Shown: piece after piece, positions 34,891-42,883 of the stretch
Numbering within the stretch: the first letter of the stretch is position 1
Layout: the number at the start of each line of letters is the position of its first letter
From: DATBGO01 sp050011895
Lineage (GTDB): Bacteria; Actinomycetota; Actinomycetes; Streptosporangiales; Streptosporangiaceae
NCBI GenBank assembly: GCA_050011895.1
Contig: JBEKIF010000002.1
Span: 124,001-188,000, forward strand
DNA: 64,000 nucleotides
Direction: 5' to 3'
Position numbers and translations under genes: made by a program
Notes under the pieces: generated by a model
What the model was told of the DNA's origin: nothing
The model's database searches: none
What the model saw: the letters and a program-made list of their open reading frames with translations, nothing else

Positions 34891-36324
34891 TCAGCTCGCC
34901 TGGCTGACCGAGGACATGTTGAAGCCGTCGACGCGCAGCGGCGGCATCGCGGCCCGGGTGAAGTAGTCACTCCACTCGCGCGGCAGGGCCGGCCCGCTGG
35001 CGCCCGCTTCGGTGATCCGGTGCAGCATCCCCACCGGGCTCTCGTTGAACCTGAAGTTGTTGACCGCGCCGGTCACCTCGCCGTTCTCGACCAGGTAGAC
35101 CCCGTCCCTGGTCAGCCCGGTGAGCAGCAAGTTCTGCGGGTCGACCTCGCGGATGTACCACAGGCAGTTCACCAGCAGCCCGCGGCTGGTGCCCCTGATC
35201 ATCTCCGCCAGCGACGGTGCCTGGCCAGGTACCTCCAGGATCAGGTTGCCGATGGCTGGAGTCACCGGTAGCGCGGACAGCGCCGCGGAATGACGGGTCT
35301 GGGTAAGCGCGGCAAGCTCGCCGCCGGAAATCCATTCGGTGGGCCCCAGGGGCAGGCCATTGTCGAACACCGACGACTCCCGGCTGGAGGCGCGGGCGAC
35401 CACGAAGGGCTCGCATAGCAGGCCGGGCGCACCGGGATCGCTGCGGAGCGTCAGCGGCAGGCTGGCGAGCCGTTCGCCGACCCTGGTCCCGCCGCCTGGC
35501 TTGCTGAAGACCGTCCGCCCGTCCATCGCGTCCTTCGCCCCGGCCGACCAGTACAGGTAGATGAGCAGGTCGGCGACGGCGCCAGGGGAGAGCAGCGTCT
35601 CATAGGGCCCGGCAGGCAGCTCGACCTGCGTGGCCGCCCAGTCAAGCTGGGTGGCCAGGCCGGCCTGCATGCCGGCCACCTGGATGTCGGTGAAGTCCCT
35701 GGTGGCCGCGCCAGCCCAGGCGGACCTGGTGAGATCAGCGGATTTCGCGTTGAGCTCAGCTCGCCCGGCTGGCTGGTCGTGCCGGAGCCGCAGCCCGGTG
35801 GAGCTGCCGAGGAACTCCGACGTCACGGAGTGCTGCGCGAACCCGTACAGCCGTTGGCCGGCCGCCGCCGCCACCGCGAACGCATCACCGAGCGACCCCG
35901 CGAACCCGCTGAACACGCTCGGGCCGGTACCGCTCGCCGGATCGTCCCAGGCAGGTCCGACGTCCGGGCTGGCAGCGGCGTCCGCCGCCCCGGCAGCCGA
36001 ACGGGTGTCCGGGCCGAGCAGCGGCTGCGCGTCCGGCGCTGGCGGCCCATCGGCTGCCGTCTGCTCCGCCTCGGCCACCAGATCGGGGATCTGGTCTGCG
36101 CGGACGCCGGCTCTCGAGACCACCCCGACGGCCGGCCCGGCCTGGCCGGAGCTGACCGCGATGACCGTCAGCCTGCGGGACCGCTCGACACCGTTGGTGG
36201 TGAGCGTGTTGCCGGCCCACCGAAGATTGGCCGACGAAGTCTCCTCGGCGATCACGATGCAGTCGCTACCGCGGGCCGCTTGCAGGGCCCGCTCGACATC
36301 GTCCTGCGCCCGCTGCCCGGTCAT
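34891..36324 (-). CDS. tldE: TldE/PmbA-family protein, partner of TldD
   Basis: 477 aa. It has the PmbA/TldE fold signs EETSSANLRWAGNTLTTNGV near the N-terminus, AGVRADQIPDLVAEAEQTAA, and LILEVPGQAPSLAEMIRGTS with LLVNCLWYIREVDPQNLLLT towards the end. There is no HExxxH zinc motif, as expected for the inactive partner. TldD and TldE form a heterodimeric protease that degrades unfolded peptides and, in enterobacteria, matures microcin B17. Its start overlaps the tldD stop by 4 nt, so the pair is co-translated. Confidence 0.88.
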   Translation of the reverse strand: MTGQRAQDDVERALQAARGSDCIVIAEETSSANLRWAGNTLTTNGVERSRRLTVIAVSSGQAGPAVGVVSRAGVRADQIPDLVAEAEQTAADGPPAPDAQPLLGPDTRSAAGAADAAASPDVGPAWDDPASGTGPSVFSGFAGSLGDAFAVAAAAGQRLYGFAQHSVTSEFLGSSTGLRLRHDQPAGRAELNAKSADLTRSAWAGAATRDFTDIQVAGMQAGLATQLDWAATQVELPAGPYETLLSPGAVADLLIYLYWSAGAKDAMDGRTVFSKPGGGTRVGERLASLPLTLRSDPGAPGLLCEPFVVARASSRESSVFDNGLPLGPTEWISGGELAALTQTRHSAALSALPVTPAIGNLILEVPGQAPSLAEMIRGTSRGLLVNCLWYIREVDPQNLLLTGLTRDGVYLVENGEVTGAVNNFRFNESPVGMLHRITEAGASGPALPREWSDYFTRAAMPPLRVDGFNMSSVSQAS

Positions 36325-37850
36325 GCCGATCCCTCTTCCGCGGTGTTGAGTATCCGCACGGCCCGCATCAGCACTGCAGGACAGCCGTGACTGACCGGCG
36401 CGACCTGGCCCGGCTGGCCCTTACCGCAGTTGAACGCGCCGAACAGCGCGTAGGTCTGCGGGCCGCCGACGGCTTCCATGGAGTTCCAGAAATCCGTCGT
36501 CGTGGCCTGGTAGGCGACATCCCTCAGCTGGCCGGCCAGCCGGCCGTGGGCAATGCGGAAGAACCGCTGGCCGGTGAACTGGAAGTTGTACCGCTGCATG
36601 TCGATCGACCAGCTCTTATCGCCGACCACGTAGATGCCCTGCTCGACGCCGGCGATCAGCTCCGCGGTGGACGGGCCGCCAGCGGCGGGCTGCAGGGAGA
36701 CGTTGGCCATCCGCTGGATAGGCATATGGCCAGGCGAATCGGCGAACGCACAGCCGTTCGAGCGGGCCAGCCCGCACCGCTGCGCGATCCTGCGGTCCAG
36801 CTGGTATCCGGTCAGTACGCCCCCCGAGATCAGGTCCCAGGACTGGGCCCGCACGCCCTCATCGTCATAGCCGACCGAGGCCAGGCCGTGCTCGGCGGTG
36901 CGGTCCCCGGTGACGTGCATCAGCGGCGAGCCGTATTGCAGGCTGCCCAGCTTGTCCGGGGTGGCGAACGAGGTGCCCGCGTAGGCTGCCTCATAGCCAA
37001 GGGCCCGGTCGAGCTCGGTCGCATGGCCGATGGACTCGTGGATGGTCAGGAACAGGTTGGAAGGGTCAATCACCAGGTCGTAGCGACCCGCCCGGACCGA
37101 GGGCGCGGCCAGCTTGGCCGCGAGCAGCTCCGGCATCTCGGCCAGCTCGGCGGGGAAGTCCCAGCCGGTTCCTGTCAGGTACTCGTAACCGCGGCCGGCC
37201 GGCGGCCCGACCGTGCGCATCGTCTCGAACCTGCCGTCTGCCTCCAGCGACACCGCGGTGAGCGCCGGGTGCACCCTGACCCGCTGCTGTGTCGCCGTGG
37301 TGCCGCCATCGCAGTAGAACTTGCATTCCTTGACCGCGAGCAGGGACGCGTCGACGTGATCGATCCTGGCCTGGCCGAGCAGGCCCGAGCTCCAGTCCGC
37401 CAGCAGCGCTACCTTCTCCGCTGCGCTGACACTGAACGGATCGATCTCGTAGGCGGAGATCCAGCTGACGTCGCCGTAGGCGGGCTCGGCGGCAAGCTCG
37501 ATCGGCTCGGTGTTGATCGGAGCGGCAACCCTGGCTAGCTCGACGGCCTCGGTGGCCGCGCGAACCGCGGCCTGCATCGACAGCTCGGCGGCGGACGCGA
37601 AACCCCACGTCCCGTCCACCACGACCCGGACAGCCAGGCCGATCTCGGCTGAATCGATGAGGGTCTCGAGCGAAGCGTCGGAAAGCCCGATGTGCTGCCC
37701 CCTGATGAGTTCCGCACGGAAGTCCGCGTGCTCGGCACCTAGGTCGGCCGCCCGCTGCAGCGCCGCGCCGGCCAGCTCCCGCAATGGGTAGCCGGTGAAC
37801 TCCGGGTCGAACCGCTGTTCTGGCTGGCTGTTGGCTGCGCTGTCATCCAC
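36321..37850 (-). CDS. tldD: metalloprotease TldD
   Basis: 509 aa from GTG 37850, which is preceded by a TAGGTT box at an 8-nt gap and looks leaderless; an open extension to 37907 has no such signal. HESIGHATELDRAL contains the zinc-binding HExxxH of TldD, with further conserved segments VIDPSNLFLTIHESIGHATE and GVLTGYQLDRRIAQRCG. It is the catalytic half of the TldD/TldE cytosolic protease. The gene is divergent from fabG with about 100 bp in between. Confidence 0.92.
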   Translation of the reverse strand: MDDSAANSQPEQRFDPEFTGYPLRELAGAALQRAADLGAEHADFRAELIRGQHIGLSDASLETLIDSAEIGLAVRVVVDGTWGFASAAELSMQAAVRAATEAVELARVAAPINTEPIELAAEPAYGDVSWISAYEIDPFSVSAAEKVALLADWSSGLLGQARIDHVDASLLAVKECKFYCDGGTTATQQRVRVHPALTAVSLEADGRFETMRTVGPPAGRGYEYLTGTGWDFPAELAEMPELLAAKLAAPSVRAGRYDLVIDPSNLFLTIHESIGHATELDRALGYEAAYAGTSFATPDKLGSLQYGSPLMHVTGDRTAEHGLASVGYDDEGVRAQSWDLISGGVLTGYQLDRRIAQRCGLARSNGCAFADSPGHMPIQRMANVSLQPAAGGPSTAELIAGVEQGIYVVGDKSWSIDMQRYNFQFTGQRFFRIAHGRLAGQLRDVAYQATTTDFWNSMEAVGGPQTYALFGAFNCGKGQPGQVAPVSHGCPAVLMRAVRILNTAEEGSA

Positions 37851-37858
37851 GGCAGGCC

Positions 37859-37864
37859 AACCTA
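37859..37864 (-). promoter_or_regulatory. -10 box of tldD, leaderless type
   Basis: On the minus strand TAGGTT stands 8 nt before the GTG of tldD, and no ribosome site is present in between. Confidence 0.5.
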
Positions 37865-37949
37865 TCCCACGCCGGCACCCACCGGGCTGGCCAGGTACGC
37901 TCGCCACGATCGGACTGGCCGTCTCGCAGCTACGGAGGTGTCCTCAGGC

Positions 37950-38654
37950 ATGGCTCGATCTGTCCTGGTAACCGGTGGCAACCGAGGGATCGGGCTGGCG
38001 ATCGCCCGCCGGCTCGCGGCCGGTGGCGATGCGGTGACCATCACCTCACGCTCCGGGCACGATGTCGAAGGACTGACGGTCGCGCCCTGCGACGTGCGCG
38101 ACCCGGCGGCCGTTGACTCGGCTTTCGCTGCCGCCGAAGCCGCGCACGGACCGGTCGAGGTCCTGGTGGCCAACGCAGGCACCACCCGCGACCAGCTGCT
38201 CGCGCTGATGAGCGAGGAGCATTTCGCCGAGGTCATCGACACCAACCTGGCCGGGGCCTACCGGGTGGCCAAGCGGGCCTCCCGGCCGATGATCAGGATG
38301 CGCCGCGGCCGGATCATCTTCATCTCCTCAGTGGTCGGCATGCTCGGATCGGCCGGCCAGGCGAACTACGCGGCATCGAAGGCAGGCCTCATCGGCCTGG
38401 CCCGGTCGCTGGCCCGTGAGCTGGGGAGCCGGGGCATCACTGTCAACGTCGTGGCGCCTGGCTTCGTGGACACAGACATGACGGCCGCGCTGCCCGAGGA
38501 CAGGAGGAAGGCCATCCTGGCCGGCATTCCGCTCGGCCGCTACGCATCGGCCGGCGAGGTCGCCGCGGCCGTCGAATTCCTGGCCTCGGCCGACGCGGCC
38601 TATATCACCGGAGCCGTCATCCCCGTCGACGGCGGCCTCGGCATGGGCCACTGA
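37950..38654 (+). CDS. fabG: 3-oxoacyl-ACP reductase FabG (MabA type)
   Basis: 234 aa from ATG 37950, with GGAGG upstream. The SDR cofactor motif VTGGNRGIGLAIARRL is at the N-terminus, NAG lies in VANAGTTRD, the catalytic Ser is in IIFISSVVG, and YxxxK is in NYAASKAGL. It reduces 3-oxoacyl-ACP with NADPH in type II fatty-acid synthesis. The enoyl reductase follows 36 bp downstream; the order mirrors the mabA-inhA operon of mycobacteria. Confidence 0.92.
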   Translation: MARSVLVTGGNRGIGLAIARRLAAGGDAVTITSRSGHDVEGLTVAPCDVRDPAAVDSAFAAAEAAHGPVEVLVANAGTTRDQLLALMSEEHFAEVIDTNLAGAYRVAKRASRPMIRMRRGRIIFISSVVGMLGSAGQANYAASKAGLIGLARSLARELGSRGITVNVVAPGFVDTDMTAALPEDRRKAILAGIPLGRYASAGEVAAAVEFLASADAAYITGAVIPVDGGLGMGH

Positions 38655-38690
38655 GAGCGGGCCAGCGTTTGGCCGGCGAAAGGACGCACG

Positions 38691-39455
38691 ATGGGAATCC
38701 TTGACGGAAAGCGGATCCTGGTGACGGGGGTGCTGACCGACGCCTCGATAGCCTTCCACGTGGCGCGGATCGCCCAGCGCGAGGGCGCAACGGTGGTGCT
38801 GACCGGATTCGGGCGGCTGAGCCTGGTCAAGCGGATCGCCAGGCGGCTCCCGCATCCGCCGCCGGTGCTCGAACTCGACGTCACCGACACCGGCCAGCTC
38901 AGCTCCCTGGCTGAGCGCGTGTCGGCGCACGTGGACGGGCTGGACGGGGTGGTGCACAGCATCGGCAACGCGCCCGCCTCGGCGCTCGGCGGCAATTTCC
39001 TGCAGACGCCGTGGGAGGACGTGGCCGCGGCATTGCACGTCTCGACCTACTCGCTCAAGGCGCTGGCCATGGCGGCGCTGCCGCTGATGGGAACCGGCGG
39101 GGCGATCGTCGGGATGGACTTCGACGCGAGCCGTGCCTGGCCTTCCTACGACTGGATGGGCGTGGCCAAGGCCGGCCTGGAGTCCTGCTCCCGCTATCTG
39201 GCCCGGGACCTCGGCCCGCGGGGCATCCGGGTGAACCTGATGGCGGCCGGGCCGCTGCGGACCATGGCGGCCAAGAGCATCCCTGGCTTCGACGGGTTCG
39301 AGACGATATGGGCCGAGCGCGCCCCGCTCGGCTGGAACCTGTCCGACCCTGAGCCGGCCGCGCGCGCCTGCGTGGCGCTGCTGTCGGACTGGTTCCCCGC
39401 CACCACCGGCGAGATCGTGCACGTCGACGGCGGAGTTCACGCGATCGGAGCCTGA
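38691..39455 (+). CDS. inhA: enoyl-ACP reductase, InhA/FabI type
   Basis: 254 aa. The InhA-type nucleotide motif ILVTGVLTDASIAFHVARIA differs from classic SDRs. VVLTGFGRLSLVKRIAR, YDWMGVAKAGLESCSRYLAR (with the active-site Tyr/Lys spacing) and RVNLMAAGPLRTMAAKSIPG are diagnostic. It catalyses the NADH-dependent last step of fatty-acid elongation and is the target class of isoniazid-type inhibitors. Together with fabG it forms a two-gene operon; the ferrochelatase gene that usually follows in mycobacteria is not here. Confidence 0.92.
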   Translation: MGILDGKRILVTGVLTDASIAFHVARIAQREGATVVLTGFGRLSLVKRIARRLPHPPPVLELDVTDTGQLSSLAERVSAHVDGLDGVVHSIGNAPASALGGNFLQTPWEDVAAALHVSTYSLKALAMAALPLMGTGGAIVGMDFDASRAWPSYDWMGVAKAGLESCSRYLARDLGPRGIRVNLMAAGPLRTMAAKSIPGFDGFETIWAERAPLGWNLSDPEPAARACVALLSDWFPATTGEIVHVDGGVHAIGA

Positions 39456-39526
39456 TCCCGGCGCCGCCGGCCGCCATCAGGGACGCCAGCCGTACCAGCC
39501 GGGCGCTGACCCGGGCGGGTACCCCT

Positions 39527-39532
39527 TATTGT
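39527..39532 (+). promoter_or_regulatory. -10 box of a leaderless promoter
   Basis: TATTGT ends 6 nt before the GTG at 39539; only a G run lies between, with no spacing for a normal ribosome site. Confidence 0.4.
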
Positions 39533-39538
39533 CGGGGG

Positions 39539-40303
39539 GTGACCTTGGTTCTTCTCGTGCGGCATGGCCTGACCGCGACAACAGGCGGGGTGCTGACCGG
39601 CTGGACGCCTGGCGTATCGCTGGACGACCGGGGCCGCGCCCAGGCGGCCGCCCTGGCGGCGCGGCTTGCGCCGGTGCGGCTGGACGCCATTATCTCGAGC
39701 CCGCTGGAACGGTGCTTGCAGACCGCCGAGGCGATCGCCGCGGCCGGCGGCCCTGCGGTGCGCCAAGACGAGCGGCTCGGTGAGTGCCGGTACGGCGACT
39801 GGACAGGCAAGCCGCTCAAACGGCTGGCACGGGAGCCGCTCTGGCGTGTCGTCCAGGCTCATCCGAGCGCCGCGCGGTTCCCTGGCGAAGGCGGTGAGTC
39901 CATGCTGGACATGCAGCACCGGGCGGTCAGCGCGGTGCGCGACTTGAATGCCACGCTCGGCGCCAAGGCGGCCTATCTGATCTGCTCTCATGGTGACGTG
40001 ATCAAGGCGGTGATTGCCGATAGCCTCGGCATGCACCTCGACATGCTGCAGCGGATACAGGTCGACCCCTGCTCGCTGAGCGTGATCCGCTATACCCCGC
40101 TGCGCCCGTTCCTGCTGCGGATGAACGACACCGGCGGCGGAGTCGAGGGCCTGGCGGCGAATCGGTCCGGCGCGGCGGCTCACGGGGAAAGCGATGCGGC
40201 CGTCGGCGGCGGGGCCGGCGGCGCGGCCGCAGCGGACGGCGGTCTCGCGGCACCCGTCGGCGGGGCTGGCGGCGCGGCGCCAAGCGGCGGAACTGGAAGA
40301 TAG
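39539..40303 (+). CDS. histidine phosphatase (MSMEG_4193-type)
   Basis: 254 aa. LVLLVRHGLTATTG holds the RHG catalytic His, and IISSPLERCLQTAEAIA, DERLGECRYGDWTGKPL and ICSHGDVIKAVIADSLG carry the remaining His/Arg/Glu pocket of the phosphoglycerate-mutase superfamily. Relatives in mycobacteria (Rv2135c) are annotated as a phosphomutase or acid phosphatase. The last 50 residues are an Ala/Gly-rich extension of low complexity. It ends 4 bp before the DUF3090 gene, and the three genes to 41643 form one operon. Confidence 0.88.
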   Translation: MTLVLLVRHGLTATTGGVLTGWTPGVSLDDRGRAQAAALAARLAPVRLDAIISSPLERCLQTAEAIAAAGGPAVRQDERLGECRYGDWTGKPLKRLAREPLWRVVQAHPSAARFPGEGGESMLDMQHRAVSAVRDLNATLGAKAAYLICSHGDVIKAVIADSLGMHLDMLQRIQVDPCSLSVIRYTPLRPFLLRMNDTGGGVEGLAANRSGAAAHGESDAAVGGGAGGAAAADGGLAAPVGGAGGAAPSGGTGR

Positions 40304-40307
40304 GACC

Positions 40308-40868
40308 ATGCCAGTCTTTTCCTACGATCCCCCGGACCGGTTCGTGGCCGGGACGGTTGGCCAGCCCGGTGAGCGTACTTTCTACCTGCAGGCCAGCGCG
40401 GGCCCGAGGATCACCAGCGTTGCCCTCGAGAAGGTGCAGGTGAGCAGGCTCGCGGAACGTCTCGACGAGCTTCTTGACGACGAACTCAGGCAGGCAGGCC
40501 CGGACTCGGAGGTGCCAGCGGAGGCGCCTGCCAGCCTCGCCGATGATGAGCCGCTCGACCTGCCGTTGCTTGAGGAGTTCCGGGTGGGCGTCATCGCGCT
40601 GGCATGGGATCGTGACGAGCAGCGCATCGTGATCGAGGTTCAGGAAGAAACGGATTCGCCCGTCGAGCCGCTAGCCGATGACGTCCCCGATGACGGGCCC
40701 GGGGTGCTGCGGGTCCGGATCACGGCCACCGCCGCGCGGGCGTTTTCCCGGCGGGCTCTCCAGCTGGTCGGCCAGGGCCGGGCGCCGTGCCCGCTGTGCG
40801 GCCTGCCGCTCGACGCAAGCGGGCACGTGTGCCCCCGGCAGAACGGCCATCGAGCCGGCCATGCGTGA
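40308..40868 (+). CDS. DUF3090 protein
   Basis: 186 aa from ATG 40308. The N-terminal FSYDPPDRFVAGTVGQPGER and FYLQASAGPRITSVALEKVQ are the DUF3090 hallmark. The C-terminus ends in a zinc-ribbon-like CPLCGLPLDASGHVCPRQNG with three Cys and two His. The function is unknown. It lies between a phosphatase and a kinase-fold protein, a conserved actinobacterial trio. Its stop overlaps the next start (ATGCGTGA). Confidence 0.9.
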   Translation: MPVFSYDPPDRFVAGTVGQPGERTFYLQASAGPRITSVALEKVQVSRLAERLDELLDDELRQAGPDSEVPAEAPASLADDEPLDLPLLEEFRVGVIALAWDRDEQRIVIEVQEETDSPVEPLADDVPDDGPGVLRVRITATAARAFSRRALQLVGQGRAPCPLCGLPLDASGHVCPRQNGHRAGHA

Positions 40869-41643
40869 ACCACCGCACCGCGGCGAGCGGCAGCCAGCTG
40901 CGCCGCCCGGTCCCGCGGGTGCCAGCGACGCAGCCGGGCCCGCCCTCGACCTGCTCGCCCAGGGCAGCCTTGACGTGCAGGGCAGGCTCGTCATGGCCTC
41001 CAACGAGACGTTCTACTGCACCCTGCGCCACGGGGAACGCGAGGCGGCCTGCGTCTACAAGCCGGTGGCGGGGGAACGCCCGCTCTGGGATTTCCCCTCA
41101 GGCACGCTGGCGGGCCGCGAGGTGGCCGCCTACCAGGTCTCGGAGGCCGCGGGCTGGCACCTCGTCCCGCCGACGGTCTACCGGGACGGCCCGTTCGGCC
41201 CCGGCATGTGCCAGCTCTGGGTCGACGCGGACCCTTCGGTTGACCTGGTTGCACTGGCCCGCCGGACCGATCACGGCGCGTTGCGGGAGATGGCCGTCTT
41301 CGACGCGGTCGTGAACAATGCCGACCGGAAGATCGGCCACCTGCTGCCGACCGCCGACGGCGCGCTGTTCGGCTGTGACCACGGTGTCTGCTTCGGCGAG
41401 GACTACAAGCTCCGCACCGTGCTGTGGCAATGGCGGGGCAAGAGCCTGCCCGGCAGCGCCGTTGACGCGCTCGGGGTGCTGCAGCGGGCGCTCGCCGCGG
41501 ACGGCCTCGGTGCCAAGCTGGGCCGATGGCTGGCTCCTGGCGAGGTGACGGCCACCAGGCAGCGGATAGACCTGCTGCTCAGGCACCGGGTGCATCCCTA
41601 CCCGCCCGACGACTGGCCTGCGGTTCCCTGGCCGCCGGTGTGA
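40861..41643 (+). CDS. SCO1664-family protein with PI3/4-kinase-like fold
   Basis: 260 aa. It contains NETFYCTLRHGEREAACVYK, with a Lys in the position of the ATP-binding Lys, FPSGTLAGREVAAYQVSEA, MAVFDAVVNNADRKIGHLL and GALFGCDHGVCFGEDYKL. The D-x-x-x-N-N-x-D-R catalytic-type loop and the later CDHGVCF resemble the PI3/4-kinase-like domain. Substrate, and even kinase activity, are unproven. Its start lies inside the DUF3090 gene, which implies coupled translation. Confidence 0.85.
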   Translation: MREPPHRGERQPAAPPGPAGASDAAGPALDLLAQGSLDVQGRLVMASNETFYCTLRHGEREAACVYKPVAGERPLWDFPSGTLAGREVAAYQVSEAAGWHLVPPTVYRDGPFGPGMCQLWVDADPSVDLVALARRTDHGALREMAVFDAVVNNADRKIGHLLPTADGALFGCDHGVCFGEDYKLRTVLWQWRGKSLPGSAVDALGVLQRALAADGLGAKLGRWLAPGEVTATRQRIDLLLRHRVHPYPPDDWPAVPWPPV

Positions 41644-41661
41644 GGACGAGCGCGCCCGGCG

Positions 41662-42507
41662 CTATCCGCGGTCGCCGCGACGGCGCAGGTACCGCTCGAA
41701 CTCGCGGGCGATGGCGTCGCCGGTGGCCTCGGGCAGGTCGGTCGCGTCCTTTGCTTCCTCCAGGGTCCGCACATAGTCGGCGACCTCGGCGTCGGCGTCA
41801 GCCAGCTCGTCCACGCCGCGCTCCCATGCCCTGGCGTCATCGGGCAGGTCAGCAAGCGGCAAGGTCATGTCGAGGATGTCTTCAACGCCCCGCAGCAGCG
41901 CGAGCGTGGCCTTGGGACTTGGCGGCTGGGCCACGTAATGGGGCACTGCCGCCCATAGCGAGACAGATGGGATTCCTGCCGCGGCACAGGCGTGCTGTAG
42001 CACGCCCACGATCCCGGTAGGCCCCTTGTAATCGACCGGGTCCACATGGAGCTGCGCGGCGAGCGCGGTGTCGGATGCAGCGGCATTGACCGGAACCGGC
42101 CGGGTGTGCGGCGAGTCCGCGAGCAGCGCTCCGAGCAGGACCACAAGCTCGGCGCCCAGCCCGGTAAAGGCCGCCACGAGCTCGTCGCTGAAGGACCGCC
42201 AGCGCATATTGGGCTCGATCCCGTGCACCAGGACCAGGTCCCGGTCCACGCCATCGGGCCGTGCCAGCGACAGCCGGGTCGTGGGCCAGATCAGCCGCTC
42301 GGTCTGGCCGTCGGTAACCTCCATCACCGGCCGCGTCACCTGGAAGTCGTAGAAATCCTCGGGATCGATTTCGCCGATAGGCCTCGCCTGCCAGGCGGTA
42401 CCGAGATGGCTGATCACCCCGCTAGCTGCCTCGCCAGCGTCGTTCCAGCCTTCGAATGCCGCTATGACAGCAGGTGAGCTGAGCTTGCCTGCGGCCTCAA
42501 GCTCGAT
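41662..42507 (-). CDS. PAC2-family protein with an atypical start
   Basis: About 281 aa. Homology-like sequence begins upstream of the first GTG at 42417: IELEAAGKLSSPAVIAAFEG, WNDAGEAASG and VISHLGTAWQ. This is the conserved PAC2 N-terminus, so the gene starts near 42510. The codon preceding Ile is GAG, where relatives have GTG or ATG, and it lies 6 nt after a perfect GGAGG. The start must therefore be non-standard (ATC at 42507), or the codon has been mutated. PAC2 is named for a eukaryotic proteasome assembly chaperone; the bacterial function is unknown. Convergent with the SCO1664-like gene. Confidence 0.8.
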   Translation of the reverse strand: MELEAAGKLSSPAVIAAFEGWNDAGEAASGVISHLGTAWQARPIGEIDPEDFYDFQVTRPVMEVTDGQTERLIWPTTRLSLARPDGVDRDLVLVHGIEPNMRWRSFSDELVAAFTGLGAELVVLLGALLADSPHTRPVPVNAAASDTALAAQLHVDPVDYKGPTGIVGVLQHACAAAGIPSVSLWAAVPHYVAQPPSPKATLALLRGVEDILDMTLPLADLPDDARAWERGVDELADADAEVADYVRTLEEAKDATDLPEATGDAIAREFERYLRRRGDRG

Positions 42508-42510
42508 CTC

Positions 42511-42653
42511 TCACCACCTCCTTCGTTATCCCGGTCCCAGGTTACGTGCTTGGCGATGATCCGCGGGAGGGTGGCCGGCCGCCGTCCGGCCGCTGGCGCC
42601 CCGGCCGCCGGCGCCCGAGCCTGCCGGGCGCGGGCACCTAGAATAAGGTCACT
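42511..42653. other. gap between the PAC2 gene and the small ORF
   Basis: It holds the GGAGG ribosome site of the minus-strand PAC2 gene and, at 42639-42644, a plus-strand TAGAAT box 9 nt before the ATG at 42654. No other feature is seen. Confidence 0.4.
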
Positions 42654-42881
42654 ATGACCTTGAGTACCGAGCCCGCGGGCCGGGCGGCAGCAGGCCGGCA
42701 CCCTGGGGCCGCGACCGAGGCTGCCCGGGGCCCGGCCGAGCTGAGCGCGGCGGCTGTGGCTGGCCGGCTTCTTCAGGCCGAGCGGGCTGGCGAGCCGGGT
42801 GTCGTAGCCGTCCAGCTGGTAACTGTCGGCTCGCGGAGCAGCGAGGCGCACCATCCCGAAGCGAAATTCTTCAGCACCTGA
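42654..42881 (+). CDS. small ORF upstream of a HAD hydrolase, uncertain
   Basis: 75 aa, Ala/Gly/Arg-rich, with the third codon positions strongly G+C as in real genes here. Its second half (AAAVAGRLLQAERAGEPGVV then AVQLVTVGSRSSE) could form one helix and a strand. It starts 9 nt after a TAGAAT promoter box and stops 2 nt before the HAD start, the layout of a leader gene. I recognise no family, and it could be untranslated 5' sequence. Confidence 0.35.
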   Translation: MTLSTEPAGRAAAGRHPGAATEAARGPAELSAAAVAGRLLQAERAGEPGVVAVQLVTVGSRSSEAHHPEAKFFST

Positions 42882-42883
42882 CC

